The notes: a model not told the origin generated them from the sequence alone. Shown: positions 35,252 to 45,106, counted from the stretch's first letter. The stretch: DNA of 64,000 nucleotides from Pseudomonadota bacterium (GCA_018821535.1 JAHJLV010000037.1:124001-188000); one strand, 5' to 3'. Program-made: numbers and translations.

Positions 35252-37282
35252 TTAGACCATATCAAACCGTGAAAATTTCATGGAAAAAGTTCCCCTGCCC
35301 TGGGTGGCAGAACGTAGAGACGTGGAGTATCCGAACATTCTGGACAATGGTGCCACAGCTTTTATAATCTGAATACCGGCCTTGGAATTAATGGCCTCCA
35401 CCTTGCCGCTCCTGACATTCAGATCTGCTATGGCATCCCCCATATATGCATCCGGAACAAAAATCTCCACTTCCATAATCGGTTCAAGAAGCTTGATAGT
35501 TGCTTTTTCCAGAATATTTTTACAGGCCATTGATGCACATACGGAAAACGCAAGTTCAGAACTTCTTTCATCCGCCCGCCCGCCTTCCACAATAATACCG
35601 ACATCCACAAAGGGATATCCCTTCAATGAGCCTCCCTCAAGTGTTTCCCGGATTCCGGTTTCCACAGCAGATATATACTGCGGCGGAATCTGCTCTTGGG
35701 GTACCTTTGACTGGAATGTGATTCCCGCCCCTCTTTCCAGAGGAACAAGTGCAATATCCAGCTGGGCAAAAAGCATCTTGCCTGAAATCTCTCTTTCAAA
35801 AATTGAACTGCCCTTGACCTTTGAGGTAAGCACTTCACGGTAAACAACCTGGGGATTGCCTACATTCACCTGGGTATTAAACTCCTTGCGCATTCTGGAA
35901 ATAATAATTTCCAGGTGCAGTTCCCCCATCCCGGATAAAATCGTCTGGCCGGTTTCAGGATCCTGGCTGACTTTTAAAGTGGGGTCCTCCATGATGAATT
36001 TTTCCAGAACAGATTCCAGTTTTTCCTGATCTGCATGGGTTCTGGGCTCTATGGCAATGGAAATTACCGGCGCTTCATATTCCATCTTTTCAAGAAAGAC
36101 AGGATGTGTCTGGGTACACAGGGTATCGCCGGTCCCGGAGTCCTTAAGCCCCACAATACCGATAATATCACCTGCAGAGGCCTCTTCCATGCGCTCTCTC
36201 TTATTGGCATGCATCTGAAGTATTCTGGACAGTTTCTCACTCTTCCTGAGCAAAGGATTATATACATCATCTCCGGACTTTACCTTTCCAGAATATATTC
36301 TGACAAAAGAAAGTTTGCGGCCTTCAATCATGGATACTTTGAAAATCAGTGCTGCCAGTGGATCATTTTTTTTGGGTAAAAATTCCAGCTCTTCAAGGGT
36401 ATCAGGATGAAGCCCCTTGATGGGCGGCACATCCAGAGGACTTGGCAGGAATGATGCCACGCCATCCAGCAAAGGTTGAATCCCTTTGTTTTTAAGGGCA
36501 CTGCCGCAGAATACCGGCACGATCTTTCTTGAAATGGTTGCTTTCCGGATCGCCTGGGTCAATTCTTCATTCAGAATTTCTTCTTCGGAAAGATATTTTT
36601 CCATGATTTCATCATTCACTTCAGAGATGGCTTCCAGTAATTTGTCCCTGTAGTCCAAAGCCATATCCTCAAATTCTGAAGAAATATCTTCTTTTATGTA
36701 CTCGGCGCCCTTGGTGTCATCATCCCAGATGATCTGCTTCATGTCTATCAGGTCTATCACGCCCGAAAAACTGTCTTCAGATCCCATGGGAAGCTGCAGC
36801 ATCACCGGATTGGCATGGAGCTTTTCTCTGATGGAATGAACAGCGGCAAAAAAATCAGCCCCTGTCCGGTCCATTTTATTGACAAAGGCCATGCGCGGCA
36901 CCTTGTACCGATCCGCCTGTCTCCAGACAGTCTCGGACTGGGGTTCTACACCTGCCACAGCACAGAATACACCGATAGCGCCATCCAGAACCCTTAACGC
37001 CCTTTCCACCTCAACGGTGAAATCCACATGACCCGGCGTGTCGATGATCTGTATCAGCGAGTTTTTCCATTCACAGGTGGTGACCGCAGAGGTGATGGTA
37101 ATCCCCCTGTCCTGCTCATCCTGCATCCAGTCCATCACGGCCTCGCCATCATGGACCTCGCCGATTTTATAGGATTTTCCTGTATAAAACAGGATTCGTT
37201 CGGTAACAGTGGTTTTCCCCGCATCAATATGGGCCATTATCCCGATATTTCTGTACTGACTGATATTCTTTTTTTTGCTCAT
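35252..37282 (-). CDS. fusA: Elongation factor G (probable second copy)
   Basis: A 676-residue translational GTPase: P-loop AHIDAGKTT (about 16-24), switch [27 protein letters not shown], then domains II-V with [18 protein letters not shown] and a C-terminal [23 protein letters not shown] moves tRNAs and mRNA after each peptide bond and helps recycle ribosomes. It is slightly shorter than E. coli EF-G (704) and sits away from rpsL, rpsG and tuf, next to a GerMN protein with a 4-base ATGA overlap, so it is likely an additional paralogue rather than the main copy; that is inference from context. Confidence 0.9.
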   Translation of the reverse strand: MSKKKNISQYRNIGIMAHIDAGKTTVTERILFYTGKSYKIGEVHDGEAVMDWMQDEQDRGITITSAVTTCEWKNSLIQIIDTPGHVDFTVEVERALRVLDGAIGVFCAVAGVEPQSETVWRQADRYKVPRMAFVNKMDRTGADFFAAVHSIREKLHANPVMLQLPMGSEDSFSGVIDLIDMKQIIWDDDTKGAEYIKEDISSEFEDMALDYRDKLLEAISEVNDEIMEKYLSEEEILNEELTQAIRKATISRKIVPVFCGSALKNKGIQPLLDGVASFLPSPLDVPPIKGLHPDTLEELEFLPKKNDPLAALIFKVSMIEGRKLSFVRIYSGKVKSGDDVYNPLLRKSEKLSRILQMHANKRERMEEASAGDIIGIVGLKDSGTGDTLCTQTHPVFLEKMEYEAPVISIAIEPRTHADQEKLESVLEKFIMEDPTLKVSQDPETGQTILSGMGELHLEIIISRMRKEFNTQVNVGNPQVVYREVLTSKVKGSSIFEREISGKMLFAQLDIALVPLERGAGITFQSKVPQEQIPPQYISAVETGIRETLEGGSLKGYPFVDVGIIVEGGRADERSSELAFSVCASMACKNILEKATIKLLEPIMEVEIFVPDAYMGDAIADLNVRSGKVEAINSKAGIQIIKAVAPLSRMFGYSTSLRSATQGRGTFSMKFSRFDMV

Positions 37283-37818
37283 TTTACAATCAACATATTT
37301 GTTCTATAAAAGTGTTCAAGACCGATATGGCCTGCCAGTGTCTTTGCATCTTTCCCCTGAATCAGAATCTTTACCTGCTTGATTTTCGCAATATTCAAGG
37401 TCAATGAATTCACCATGGAATATACAGCCAGAAACTCACACAGGGTATCCATATTTTCAATTTTTTCATCATTCACATCCAGATCAACAAAGGCATCCCC
37501 GCTGTCCGTAATAAAAAAAGCCTTTATTTTTGTGTCAGAAGGCCAGGTTGCCTGATGGGGAACCTGGGAGGGCCCTTCAATCAGCGTGGTAAGGATCTGC
37601 TTTCCCAGTTCGTGGAAATCCAGTGAAGATGAAAACCATCTTTTCTCTGATTTCAATGCTGTCTTCTGACTGTCTGCATAATAGACAAACCCTTCAAACA
37701 GTTCTTCATATGCCGGTGGCTGAGCCCCCGGCATTGCAGAGTCTGCCAGAGCCCCTCCGGACACAACCAGAAAACCGAATATCATAAAAAATAAAATTGC
37801 CGCTTTTCCGGATTTCAT
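37279..37818 (-). CDS. Exported GerMN-domain protein
   Basis: A 179-residue protein with a signal peptide ([21 protein letters not shown]) and a GerMN-like domain: [21 protein letters not shown], then [16 protein letters not shown] helix ([15 protein letters not shown]), and [16 protein letters not shown]. GerMN domains occur in spore-germination protein GerM and in many Gram-negative envelope proteins of unknown role. ATG 37818 is chosen because the signal peptide begins there; the frame extends to 37887 with no signal. The end overlaps the EF-G start by four bases. A promoter (TTGACA-17-TATCAA) lies 40 bases upstream. Confidence 0.75.
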   Translation of the reverse strand: MKSGKAAILFFMIFGFLVVSGGALADSAMPGAQPPAYEELFEGFVYYADSQKTALKSEKRWFSSSLDFHELGKQILTTLIEGPSQVPHQATWPSDTKIKAFFITDSGDAFVDLDVNDEKIENMDTLCEFLAVYSMVNSLTLNIAKIKQVKILIQGKDAKTLAGHIGLEHFYRTNMLIVK

Positions 37819-37858
37819 GTGAAAACTCTTTGCCTGAATTCTTAAATTAAAATGATAT

Positions 37859-37887
37859 TTGATACAGTATTGCCTATATTGTGTCAA
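37859..37887 (-). promoter_or_regulatory. Putative promoter of the GerMN-EF-G pair
   Basis: On the minus strand TTGACA (37887-37882), 17 bases, TATCAA (37864-37859). The start of transcription would fall about 35 bases before the GerMN start. Confidence 0.5.
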
Positions 37888-38005
37888 GAAAATATCCCTT
37901 GCAAATCATTGGCGGGTTTAATAAAATTAGGCATTTTTATTAACAGGATCGTTCAATTTTTTACCAATAATTTTTACCGATAAATTCCAGGAGCAGATTA
38001 AAATA

Positions 38006-38377
38006 ATGATCCCCGGTTTTGAAGCCTTAGTCGAACAAAGAATTAAAAAAGCCCAGGAAGAAGGACAGTTTGATAATCTTAAGGGCGCAAACAAACCCCT
38101 GAAATTTGAGGATGAAAATATCCCGGAAGAATTTAGACTGGCGTATAAAATCTTAAAAAATGCAGGCTTTCTTCCCCCGGAAATCGAACTGAGAAAACAA
38201 CTGTCCCATACCGAACAGCTTCTGGCACAGACAGATATCTATTCCGAACACAGACCGCAGATTCAAAAAAAGCTCAACTACCTTATCACCAAAATCAATC
38301 TGTTAAGAGGGAACCGGTCGTTTTCGCCTCTTGAAACAGACACATATAGAGAGAACTTGTTAAACAAGATATCATGA
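38006..38377 (+). CDS. DUF1992-domain protein (DnaJC28/YhdN-like)
   Basis: A 123-residue soluble protein with the DUF1992 signature: ALVEQRIKKAQEEGQFDNL, GANKPLKFEDENIPEEFRLAYKILKNAGFLPPEIELRK. The domain is found in J-domain relatives in eukaryotes and in many bacteria; no function is settled. Its ATG follows CAGGAG at a rather long 12 bases. The stop overlaps the next start as ATGA, coupling it to the SHOCT-type membrane protein. Confidence 0.88.
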   Translation: MIPGFEALVEQRIKKAQEEGQFDNLKGANKPLKFEDENIPEEFRLAYKILKNAGFLPPEIELRKQLSHTEQLLAQTDIYSEHRPQIQKKLNYLITKINLLRGNRSFSPLETDTYRENLLNKIS

Positions 38378-38850
38378 TATTTAAAAAAGACAGCGTGGTA
38401 CAGAATATTTTCATTGCCGGCAGCATCATCCTGCTGCACATCCTCCTGCTTGCAGCTGTCGGCATGGCTGTTCTTTTATTCGGCGGCGTTTATACCTATC
38501 TGCCCTGGGTCATGGGACTCATTGCCGTTCTTGCCGCCGGTTCTGTCTGGCTTTTTTTCCGCAGGCTGAAAAGCAATTCACCGGATATCCAAAAAATTCT
38601 TTCCCGGCCCGAATTTCAGAACAGAACCATTGAAATCAAACTGCTTGGCGGCCTTGCCAGCTTCAAAATAGAACCCGACAGCAGGCAGGCCCCGGAAATC
38701 AGCCACACTTCCGGCCAGACCAGACAACTCATTTATGATAACACTCATCGCATTGAAACCAGAATTCTTGAGCTCAATACCCTGTTTGAAAAAAAACTCA
38801 TTACAGAAGAAGAGTTCAAAGCAGCAAAACATGAACTTCTTCAAGGATAA
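38374..38850 (+). CDS. Membrane protein with C-terminal SHOCT-like motif
   Basis: A 158-residue protein with two N-terminal helices (about 10-35, NIFIAGSIILLHILLLAAVG, and 43-62, WVMGLIAVLAAGSVWLFF), a cytoplasmic beta-type segment (IEIKLLGGLASFKIEP) and a C-terminal LNTLFEKKLITEEEFKAAK that fits the SHOCT (short C-terminal) oligomerisation motif. Function unknown. It overlaps the DUF1992 gene by four bases and is followed after 26 bases by ddl, so it may be in the same transcript. Confidence 0.75.
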   Translation: MIFKKDSVVQNIFIAGSIILLHILLLAAVGMAVLLFGGVYTYLPWVMGLIAVLAAGSVWLFFRRLKSNSPDIQKILSRPEFQNRTIEIKLLGGLASFKIEPDSRQAPEISHTSGQTRQLIYDNTHRIETRILELNTLFEKKLITEEEFKAAKHELLQG

Positions 38851-38876
38851 TACAAAGGGCGGCAAAGGAGCGGATT

Positions 38877-39836
38877 ATGAAAAAAATCAGACTGGCACTA
38901 TTATCCGGCGGTGTTTCCTCTGAACGAGAGGTCTCTTTGAACAGCGGCAGACAGGTTCTTGAAGCTCTGGATAAAAATAAATATGATATTACCGGTTATG
39001 ATCCCAAAACCGATTTAAAACAGCTGGTGATGGATGCGGATAAAATCGATGCTGCCCTGATCATCCTGCACGGCCCGTTCGGAGAAGACGGAACGGTCCA
39101 GGGTCTTCTGGATCTTCTGGACATCCCCTACCAGGGTGCCGGTGTTCTGGGCAGTTCCATGGCCATGAACAAGCTTGTGGCCAAACGCCTGTATGACGGT
39201 GCGCAGATTCCCACCCCGCCCTATCTTTCTTTTTTCATCAAAGACGACATCAAGACATCTGATATTATTGACACGCTGGGTCTGCCTCTGGTTGTAAAGC
39301 CTGCCTGCGCAGGTTCCAGTATGGGCATGACCATCGTCAAAAATGAAAATACTCTTGATGCAGCCATCACACTTGGATTTAAACATGATGACTGCATTGT
39401 CATTGAGAAATATATCAAGGGAATTGAACTGACCTGCGGCGTCCTCGGCAATGATGACCTCAAAGCCCTCCCTGTCATTGAAATTATTCCCGGAGAAGGA
39501 CATGAATATTTTGATTATACTGCAAAATATGTGGCCGGCGAAACCCAGGAAATATGCCCTGCCCGCATTGATGACACCACCACCCGAAATGTACAGCAGC
39601 TTGCCATTCAGGCGCACAGAGCCTTGTTTCTGAAAGGCTATTCCAGAACAGATTTCATCCTTTTCGGGAATGAACTGACTGTTCTGGAAACCAATACCAT
39701 TCCGGGAATGACAGCAACCAGCCTTTTCCCCCAGTCTGCGCAGGCTGCAGGCTATTCTTTCTCCCGACTGCTGGACGAACTGATCCAGTTATCTGTTCAG
39801 GAACATGAAAAATTAAAATTAAGGAGATCTGTATGA
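38877..39836 (+). CDS. ddl: D-alanine--D-alanine ligase
   Basis: A 319-residue ATP-grasp ligase: LLSGGVSSEREVSLNSG at the N-terminus, HGPFGEDGTVQGLLDLL (about 63-79), GSSMAMNKLVAKR, the ATP-binding PLVVKPACAGSSMGM (about 140-154) and the metal-binding VLETNTIPGMTATSLFPQSA (about 278-297). It makes D-Ala-D-Ala for peptidoglycan in the cytoplasm. GGCAAAGGAG precedes the ATG. The end overlaps purD-purE by four bases (ATGA). Unlike most ddl genes it is not in a mur/fts cluster. Confidence 0.93.
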   Translation: MKKIRLALLSGGVSSEREVSLNSGRQVLEALDKNKYDITGYDPKTDLKQLVMDADKIDAALIILHGPFGEDGTVQGLLDLLDIPYQGAGVLGSSMAMNKLVAKRLYDGAQIPTPPYLSFFIKDDIKTSDIIDTLGLPLVVKPACAGSSMGMTIVKNENTLDAAITLGFKHDDCIVIEKYIKGIELTCGVLGNDDLKALPVIEIIPGEGHEYFDYTAKYVAGETQEICPARIDDTTTRNVQQLAIQAHRALFLKGYSRTDFILFGNELTVLETNTIPGMTATSLFPQSAQAAGYSFSRLLDELIQLSVQEHEKLKLRRSV

Positions 39837-41596
39837 AAATCTTAGTCGTTGGCGGCGGAGGCCGTGAACATACAATGGTATGGAAAATATCCCAAAGCCC
39901 TCTGGTGAAAAAAATCTACTGCGCCCCGGGCAATGCCGGAACCAGAGACCTTGCCGAATCTGTCCCCATCAATGCAGAGGATATTGACGGGCTGGCATCT
40001 TTTGCAAAGGAAAACCAGATTGACCTGACCGTTGTGGGACCTGAAGGCCCCCTGGTCAAAGGAATTGTGGATGTCTTTGAAAGCATGGGCCTCAAAGCCT
40101 TTGGACCGAGCCGGGCAGCTGCCCGGCTGGAAGGCAGCAAGGATTTTTCAAAACAGCACATGCTTAAATACAATATCCCCTGTGCAAAGGGAAAAGCCTT
40201 TACAGACCCGCTTAAAGCCAAAGCCTATGCCAACGCCATTGGTGCGCCCTGTGTGGTGAAAGCCGACGGTCTTGCCGCAGGCAAAGGCGTTATCATCTGT
40301 GCCACACTCAAAGAAGCCCAGGACGCCATTGATGCCATGCTCAAGGACAACGCCTTTGGAAATGCAGGGGCTGTGGTTGTCGTGGAAGAATGCCTGGCCG
40401 GAGAAGAAGCGTCCTTTATTGCCCTCACCGATGGCAAAACCGTTCTGGCCCTGCCCGAATCCCAGGATCACAAAAGAATTTTTGATAACGATGAAGGCCC
40501 CAATACCGGCGGCATGGGTGCATATTCACCTGCTCCTGTTCTGGATTACATGATGAGACAAAAAGCCATGAACGAGGTCATGATCCCTGCAGTAAAAGGC
40601 ATGGCCAAAGAAGGCACACCTTTTAAAGGCGTTTTGTATGCAGGACTCATGGTGGACAAAGACCAGATAAAGGTGCTTGAATTCAACACCCGTCTGGGAG
40701 ATCCTGAAACCCAGCCCATTCTCATGCGGCTTCAGAACGATCTGGTTCCCCTGATGGAAGCCTGCTGCGATGGAACCCTTCACAACCATTCCATAAAAAT
40801 TGATCCTCGAGCTGCCATGTGTGTGGTCATGTCTTCGGGCGGATATCCGGGATCTTATGACACCGGCATGCCCATTAAAGGTCTTGATGCAGCAGCCAGA
40901 ATAAAGGACACTATGGTCTTTCATGCCGGAACTGCTGTAAAGAACGGGCAGGTGGTTGCCTCAGGCGGCCGGGTGCTTGGGGTTACCGCCCTTGGGGAAA
41001 CCGTAAAAGATGCCATTGACCAGGCATACAACGCCTGCTCCAAAATCTCATGGGATACTCATTTTTACAGAAAAGACATTGGTGCCAAAGCCTTGAAGCG
41101 GCTTTCCATTCTCCCGAAAGTCGGTGTCATCATGGGAAGCGATTCAGATTTTCCCGTGATGGAAAGTGCATTAACCATATTGAAAAAATTTGATATTCCC
41201 TATTATGTCACGGTTGCATCCGCCCACAGAACCCCGGAACGGGCAGCCAGACTGGCCGGCGAAGCCAGACAGAACGGGATCAGGGTTCTGATCTGCGGTG
41301 CCGGACATGCTGCCCATCTGGCAGGTGTCATTGCCGCCCACACCACACTGCCGGTACTTGGCGTGCCCATTGACTCATCAGCGCTTCAGGGCCTGGACGC
41401 CCTGCTGGCAACTGTCCAGATGCCTCCGGGCATACCGGTTGGCACCATGGCCATAGGAAAGTCCGGCGCACAGAATGCCGGTATTTTTGCCGCCCAGATC
41501 CTGGCTGTATCCGATCCTGTGCTTTCAGAAAAACTTGCAGCATTCAAACAGGACATGGCAGATAAAGTGAACAAAAAAGCCCGGTCTTTTGCATGA
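39833..41596 (+). CDS. purD: PurD-PurE fusion: phosphoribosylamine--glycine ligase and N5-CAIR mutase
   Basis: A 587-residue fusion. Residues 1-425 are PurD: VVGGGGREHTMVWKI, VGPEGPLVKGI, VVKADGLAAGKGV (ATP-grasp, about 141), GGMGAYSPAPVLD, EFNTRLGDPETQP. Residues 428-587 are PurE: KVGVIMGSDSDFPVM, the substrate-binding SAHRTPERA and GAGHAAHLAGVIAA with its catalytic His, and PPGIPVGTMAIG. The two catalyse steps 2 and 6 of purine synthesis and are normally separate; both halves look complete with no stop or second start between. AAGGAG precedes the ATG, which overlaps ddl. The stop overlaps the YrdC-type gene as ATGA. Confidence 0.92.
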   Translation: MKILVVGGGGREHTMVWKISQSPLVKKIYCAPGNAGTRDLAESVPINAEDIDGLASFAKENQIDLTVVGPEGPLVKGIVDVFESMGLKAFGPSRAAARLEGSKDFSKQHMLKYNIPCAKGKAFTDPLKAKAYANAIGAPCVVKADGLAAGKGVIICATLKEAQDAIDAMLKDNAFGNAGAVVVVEECLAGEEASFIALTDGKTVLALPESQDHKRIFDNDEGPNTGGMGAYSPAPVLDYMMRQKAMNEVMIPAVKGMAKEGTPFKGVLYAGLMVDKDQIKVLEFNTRLGDPETQPILMRLQNDLVPLMEACCDGTLHNHSIKIDPRAAMCVVMSSGGYPGSYDTGMPIKGLDAAARIKDTMVFHAGTAVKNGQVVASGGRVLGVTALGETVKDAIDQAYNACSKISWDTHFYRKDIGAKALKRLSILPKVGVIMGSDSDFPVMESALTILKKFDIPYYVTVASAHRTPERAARLAGEARQNGIRVLICGAGHAAHLAGVIAAHTTLPVLGVPIDSSALQGLDALLATVQMPPGIPVGTMAIGKSGAQNAGIFAAQILAVSDPVLSEKLAAFKQDMADKVNKKARSFA

Positions 41597-42228
41597 TTAA
41601 AAACAACATCGTTCCTGTTGATCCGGACACCCCGGATCAACAAACCATTCTCCAGGCAGCAAAGATCATCGGCCAGAACGGCGTGGTGATCTTTCCTGCC
41701 AAATGCCTTTACGGCGTTGCAGCTAAAGCCCTGGATGAAAACGCCGTACAAAAGGTTTTTGACTTGAAGCAGCGCCCGAAAAACAATCCCATTCTGGTAT
41801 TGATCCCGGACAGAAAACAGCTCAAGGACCTTGTGGTGTCCATCCCCGAGACTGCGCAAAAACTGATGGATGCCTTCTGGCCCGGCAATCTGACACTGAT
41901 ATTTGAAGCCGGAAAACATATTCCGCAAATACTCACCGCAGGCACCGGCAAAATCGGCATCCGGGTTCCCGTACATCCGGTGGCCAAAGCCCTTGTTGAT
42001 TCTCTCGGGTATCCTGTCACCGGCACCAGCGCAAATCTTTCCGGCCAGGAAAGCTGTTCCCGGATACTCAGCCTGGACCCGTTTATCACAGCCCATGCTG
42101 ACCTGATCCTGGATGCCGGTACCTTAAAGGGCGGCAAAGGCTCCAGTATTGTCGATATTACTCAATTCCCACCTGTTGTCTTGAGAGAAGGCGAAGTCTC
42201 ATCAGTCCAGATCAAAAGCTGCATCTGA
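41593..42228 (+). CDS. YrdC/Sua5-family threonylcarbamoyl-AMP synthase
   Basis: A 211-residue protein with the YrdC fold: GVVIFPAKCLYGVAAKALDE (about 35-54), FDLKQRPKNNPILVLI (nucleotide/phosphate site, about 56-71), WPGNLTLIFEA, IGIRVPVHPVAKAL and TGTSANLSGQ (about 140). Enzymes of this family form threonylcarbamoyl-AMP for the t6A37 tRNA modification; a YciO-type paralogue of unknown role is the alternative, since the genome may hold another copy. It is coupled to purD-purE by a 4-base overlap. Confidence 0.88.
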   Translation: MIKNNIVPVDPDTPDQQTILQAAKIIGQNGVVIFPAKCLYGVAAKALDENAVQKVFDLKQRPKNNPILVLIPDRKQLKDLVVSIPETAQKLMDAFWPGNLTLIFEAGKHIPQILTAGTGKIGIRVPVHPVAKALVDSLGYPVTGTSANLSGQESCSRILSLDPFITAHADLILDAGTLKGGKGSSIVDITQFPPVVLREGEVSSVQIKSCI

Positions 42229-42263
42229 TAAACCAAAACAATACCAGCTAAAACGATACTCAT

Positions 42264-42893
42264 TTAAAATGATATTAGGATTTCATCATATGTTTTTCGC
42301 CATTTGGGTGGCGCAAGTTCCATGTCCGGTTTTTTATACCCCACAGCCAGCAGCGCAGGAATCCAGAAATTATCCGGGATTTTAAATTCCCTGCGAACCG
42401 CCTCATGATCAAAACCGTCCATGGGATGACTTTCCAGCCCCAGACTGGTCGCCGCATACATCAGGCTCATGGCAAAAAAGCCGGCATTTTTGACGGCAAA
42501 AGCAAGATTTGCATCCGGACTCCAGTTATAAAGGGATTGAGTTGCATTCTCAAACCACTCCCGCTGTTCAGCCTTCATGGCTTTGGATGCAAGCATCTGG
42601 TCCCAGTTTTTTTCAAATACCGGATGCCCTTTACTGGAAGTTGCCTTGTCCGCCAGCACAATCAGAACCACCGGCGCCTCAACCACCTTGGGCTGGTCCC
42701 AGGCAAGCGGTTTAAGTTTTTGCTTTTCTTCCGGGCTTTTGAGCACCATCAGATTCCAGGGCTGGAGATTAAAACTGGAAGGCGTTTTTGCTGCAAGTTC
42801 CACCAGCTGTTTCAGCTGTTCTTCACTCACCTGCTTTTTTTCATCAAAAAAATTGATCGCACGTCTTTTTTTTGCAATCTGTTCAAAATTCAT
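42264..42893 (-). CDS. Nitroreductase-family flavoprotein
   Basis: A 209-residue FMN protein: FEQIAKKRRAINFFDEKK at the N-terminus, TPSSFNLQPWNLMVLKSPEEK (FMN-binding, about 38-58), and NAGFFAMSLMYAATSLGLESHPMDGFD. These homodimers reduce nitro groups, quinones or enones with NAD(P)H. ATG 42893 follows AAGGAGG by five bases; an open frame beyond it lacks homology. Single gene, convergent with the YrdC-type gene and divergent from the DUF4412 gene. Natural substrate unknown. Confidence 0.9.
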   Translation of the reverse strand: MNFEQIAKKRRAINFFDEKKQVSEEQLKQLVELAAKTPSSFNLQPWNLMVLKSPEEKQKLKPLAWDQPKVVEAPVVLIVLADKATSSKGHPVFEKNWDQMLASKAMKAEQREWFENATQSLYNWSPDANLAFAVKNAGFFAMSLMYAATSLGLESHPMDGFDHEAVRREFKIPDNFWIPALLAVGYKKPDMELAPPKWRKTYDEILISF

Positions 42894-43107
42894 GTGGACC
42901 TCCTTAAAATTCGGGCCTGACCCAAACCGGGATACCCCGGAACAGGATATTCCCGGAACTAAAAAATTCATAGCTCATAACATATGCACTTTTTTTGGAT
43001 TGAAAACGATTATAATCATAAACTTAAATATTTACTTCATCCCATGATTCTGCTACTCAAAAAAGCAAATCAGTTTACGGATTATCATTTTTTTAAAGGA
43101 ACCCGAA

Positions 43108-43923
43108 ATGAAGCACATTCAAATTAAAAAAACATCGTATCTCTTCTTGCTGCCTGCCCTCATCCTGACCGTCTGCCTGCTGATGCCCGGAACATCAACC
43201 GCCCTTATGGATGGGAAAATTGATAAATTTTCTGCAGATCAGGTGGAATTGTCCGCTGACGGCAAAGCCTTGAACACCTTGAAAATTTATGTCACCCCCG
43301 ATGCATTCCGCATGGATGGTATGCCGGGCACAGGGATGGATCCGGACATGCCGAAAACCAATATTTCCATGCTAACCCTTATGGACAAAAAAGAACACTA
43401 TATCCTCAATCATGACAAAAAACTCTACTGTGTCACTCCCCTGGATGAAGACAGCATGCCTGCTGCCATGAAAGATTACAAGGAATCCGAGAAGATAAAA
43501 AAACTGGGCACAGAGACCATCTCCGGCTACACCTGCACCAAAAAACAAGTCACCACAACCGCAACAGTCATGGGCATGACAACCACATCCAAAATGCTGA
43601 TCTGGGAAAGCGACCGGTTTGACATGCCGTTAAGGGTCCAGGCCGAGGAAGACTATACCACTGAAATCCGGAATATTAAAAAAGGCGCTCCCCCGGCCAG
43701 CCTGTTCAAACTCCCTGCAGGCTACACAAAAGTGGATAATATGATGCTGGTCATGGGAATGGATTTCGGGAATATGGGGGCGAGCATGGAACCGGATTCA
43801 GATGACGGGGACACTGCTGATGACGAAGACAGTTCCCAGGATCAGGAGGCCGAAACACAGGAACTGGAAAACGCGATCAAGGGGCTTGGCGATAAGCTGA
43901 AAAACTTCAAATTCGGCAACTGA
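43108..43923 (+). CDS. Exported DUF4412-like protein
   Basis: A 271-residue protein with an N-terminal signal peptide (SYLFLLPALILTVCLLMPGTSTA), a beta-rich middle matching the DUF4412 pattern (IYVTPDAFRMDGM, LMDKKEHYILNHDKKLYC, LGTETISGYTCTKKQV, MLIWESDRFDMPLRVQ) and an acidic low-complexity tail (DSDDGDTADDEDSSQDQEAE). It is related in pattern to LolA-like periplasmic proteins but has no known role. AAAGGAACCCGAA precedes the ATG. It stands alone before a tRNA gene. Confidence 0.78.
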   Translation: MKHIQIKKTSYLFLLPALILTVCLLMPGTSTALMDGKIDKFSADQVELSADGKALNTLKIYVTPDAFRMDGMPGTGMDPDMPKTNISMLTLMDKKEHYILNHDKKLYCVTPLDEDSMPAAMKDYKESEKIKKLGTETISGYTCTKKQVTTTATVMGMTTTSKMLIWESDRFDMPLRVQAEEDYTTEIRNIKKGAPPASLFKLPAGYTKVDNMMLVMGMDFGNMGASMEPDSDDGDTADDEDSSQDQEAETQELENAIKGLGDKLKNFKFGN

Positions 43924-43942
43924 GTGTCAGCCTATAATTTCA

Positions 43943-43971
43943 TTGACAAATTTTTTGTTTTCCCTTAAAAG
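43943..43971 (+). promoter_or_regulatory. Promoter of tRNA-Leu
   Basis: TTGACA (43943-43948), 17 bases, TAAAAG (43966-43971), ending 12 bases before the mature tRNA 5' end. Confidence 0.65.
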
Positions 43972-43983
43972 AGTAGCATTCAT

Positions 43984-44070
43984 GCCGGAGTGGTGGAATT
44001 GGTAGACGCAGAGGACTCAAAATCCTCCGGGCGCAAGCCCTTGCGAGTTCAAGTCTCGCCTCCGGTACCA
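43984..44070 (+). tRNA. tRNA-Leu (CAA)
   Basis: An 87-base type II tRNA. Acceptor GCCGGAG pairs with CTCCGGT (first pair G-U), the D loop has AATTGGTAGACGC, the anticodon stem GAGGA/TCCTC encloses CTCAAAA with anticodon CAA (44018-44020), a long variable arm follows, and the T loop is GTTCAAGTC. CCA is encoded at 44068-44070. It reads UUG leucine codons. Confidence 0.97.
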
Positions 44071-44080
44071 AAAAATTCTA

Positions 44081-44117
44081 AAAGGCTTTCAGCAACTCAA
44101 CTGAAAGCCTTTTTTTT
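44081..44117 (+). terminator. Bidirectional terminator after tRNA-Leu and the CPBP gene
   Basis: AAAGGCTTTCAG (44081-44092) and CTGAAAGCCTTT (44101-44112) form a perfect 12-bp stem with T8 on the plus strand; on the minus strand the tail reads TAGAATTTTTT. It can serve both the tRNA and the convergent protease gene. Confidence 0.92.
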
Positions 44118-44122
44118 ATTAC

Positions 44123-44968
44123 TCAATTGAACCGGGTTGACTGGTTCATCGGAATGACCTGGGTGACAGCCCCTTCTTTTGTAAACATCATCTTATGATT
44201 TTGCCAGACAACCAGAATTGCAGCAGCAATCAGCAGATAGGTGTCATAGGGTGCAGCATCCGGAAAGACAGGGTTCATGAGCGAGAAGTGAAAGAAAGCA
44301 GACAGCAGAATACTGCCGCCTGACCTGTTGAACAGTGCCGTCACGATGACGCTTATTGCCAGACACCCTGCAAAGAATGCCGGGAATGACCATTCACTCT
44401 GCTGGGTTCCGCTAAGAAGAAAGGCCGGCATATGCCACAGTCCCCATATGGCCCCGAGAATCAGACCAGACCATAACGGCGCAAATTTCCGTTGCAGAAG
44501 CGGCAGTGCAAGCCCCCGCCAGCCAAATTCCTCAACCGGACCTTTGATGGCGGCAAGGACCATTGCCACAAGCAGAGACTGAAATGATGAAAATGGAAAC
44601 GGATCTGTAAGAAGATTCCCCCTGATTGCGGAACCGCAAATGAAGATCAAAGGAATGCCAATGATCAGAAATGCATACCAGGCCATGCTGCAGCGCCAGA
44701 GCAACGCCCGTCCCAGGAAACGCCGAACGCCTTCCATGCCACCGGCACAGGCAACAAGAATAAACGCTGCGATTGCAGGCGCGTAAACCGCCAGGAAAAA
44801 AAGCGGATGATTGCCCGTGAGCTGGCCAAAAACAGAGGCCATGCTTTCCGGAAAAAAGATATACAAACCAAGAATACCCCAGGCCAGACCAAAGGAAATC
44901 AGCAGGAATGGAATAAATGAGCGCAACGGCACCCGATATGTTTCACGCACTACAGTCGCTGGGGACAT
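44123..44968 (-). CDS. CPBP-family intramembrane glutamic endopeptidase
   Basis: A 281-residue membrane protein with about eight helices. The CPBP/Abi motifs are GPVEEFGWRGLALPLL (motif 1, EExxxR, about 152), GLWHMPAFLL (motif 2, about 183) and SAFFHFSLMN (motif 3, about 233). Family members include CAAX-type proteases and bacteriocin-immunity proteins; the substrate is unknown. ATG 44968 follows AGGAGG by six bases; an open extension upstream to 45106 has no homology. Transcribed alone toward the tRNA terminator. Confidence 0.9.
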   Translation of the reverse strand: MSPATVVRETYRVPLRSFIPFLLISFGLAWGILGLYIFFPESMASVFGQLTGNHPLFFLAVYAPAIAAFILVACAGGMEGVRRFLGRALLWRCSMAWYAFLIIGIPLIFICGSAIRGNLLTDPFPFSSFQSLLVAMVLAAIKGPVEEFGWRGLALPLLQRKFAPLWSGLILGAIWGLWHMPAFLLSGTQQSEWSFPAFFAGCLAISVIVTALFNRSGGSILLSAFFHFSLMNPVFPDAAPYDTYLLIAAAILVVWQNHKMMFTKEGAVTQVIPMNQSTRFN

Positions 44969-45106
44969 GTTTTTCCTCCTGTTTTTCAGTTTGCAATCGA
45001 CAATATCAGGTTTTGAACTGCATGGGTATCCATTATCAAATAATTCTGAAAAATTAAGTATTGGATATGCAATCAGGACTTTACCAGCATGCGGACTATA
45101 ACACAC

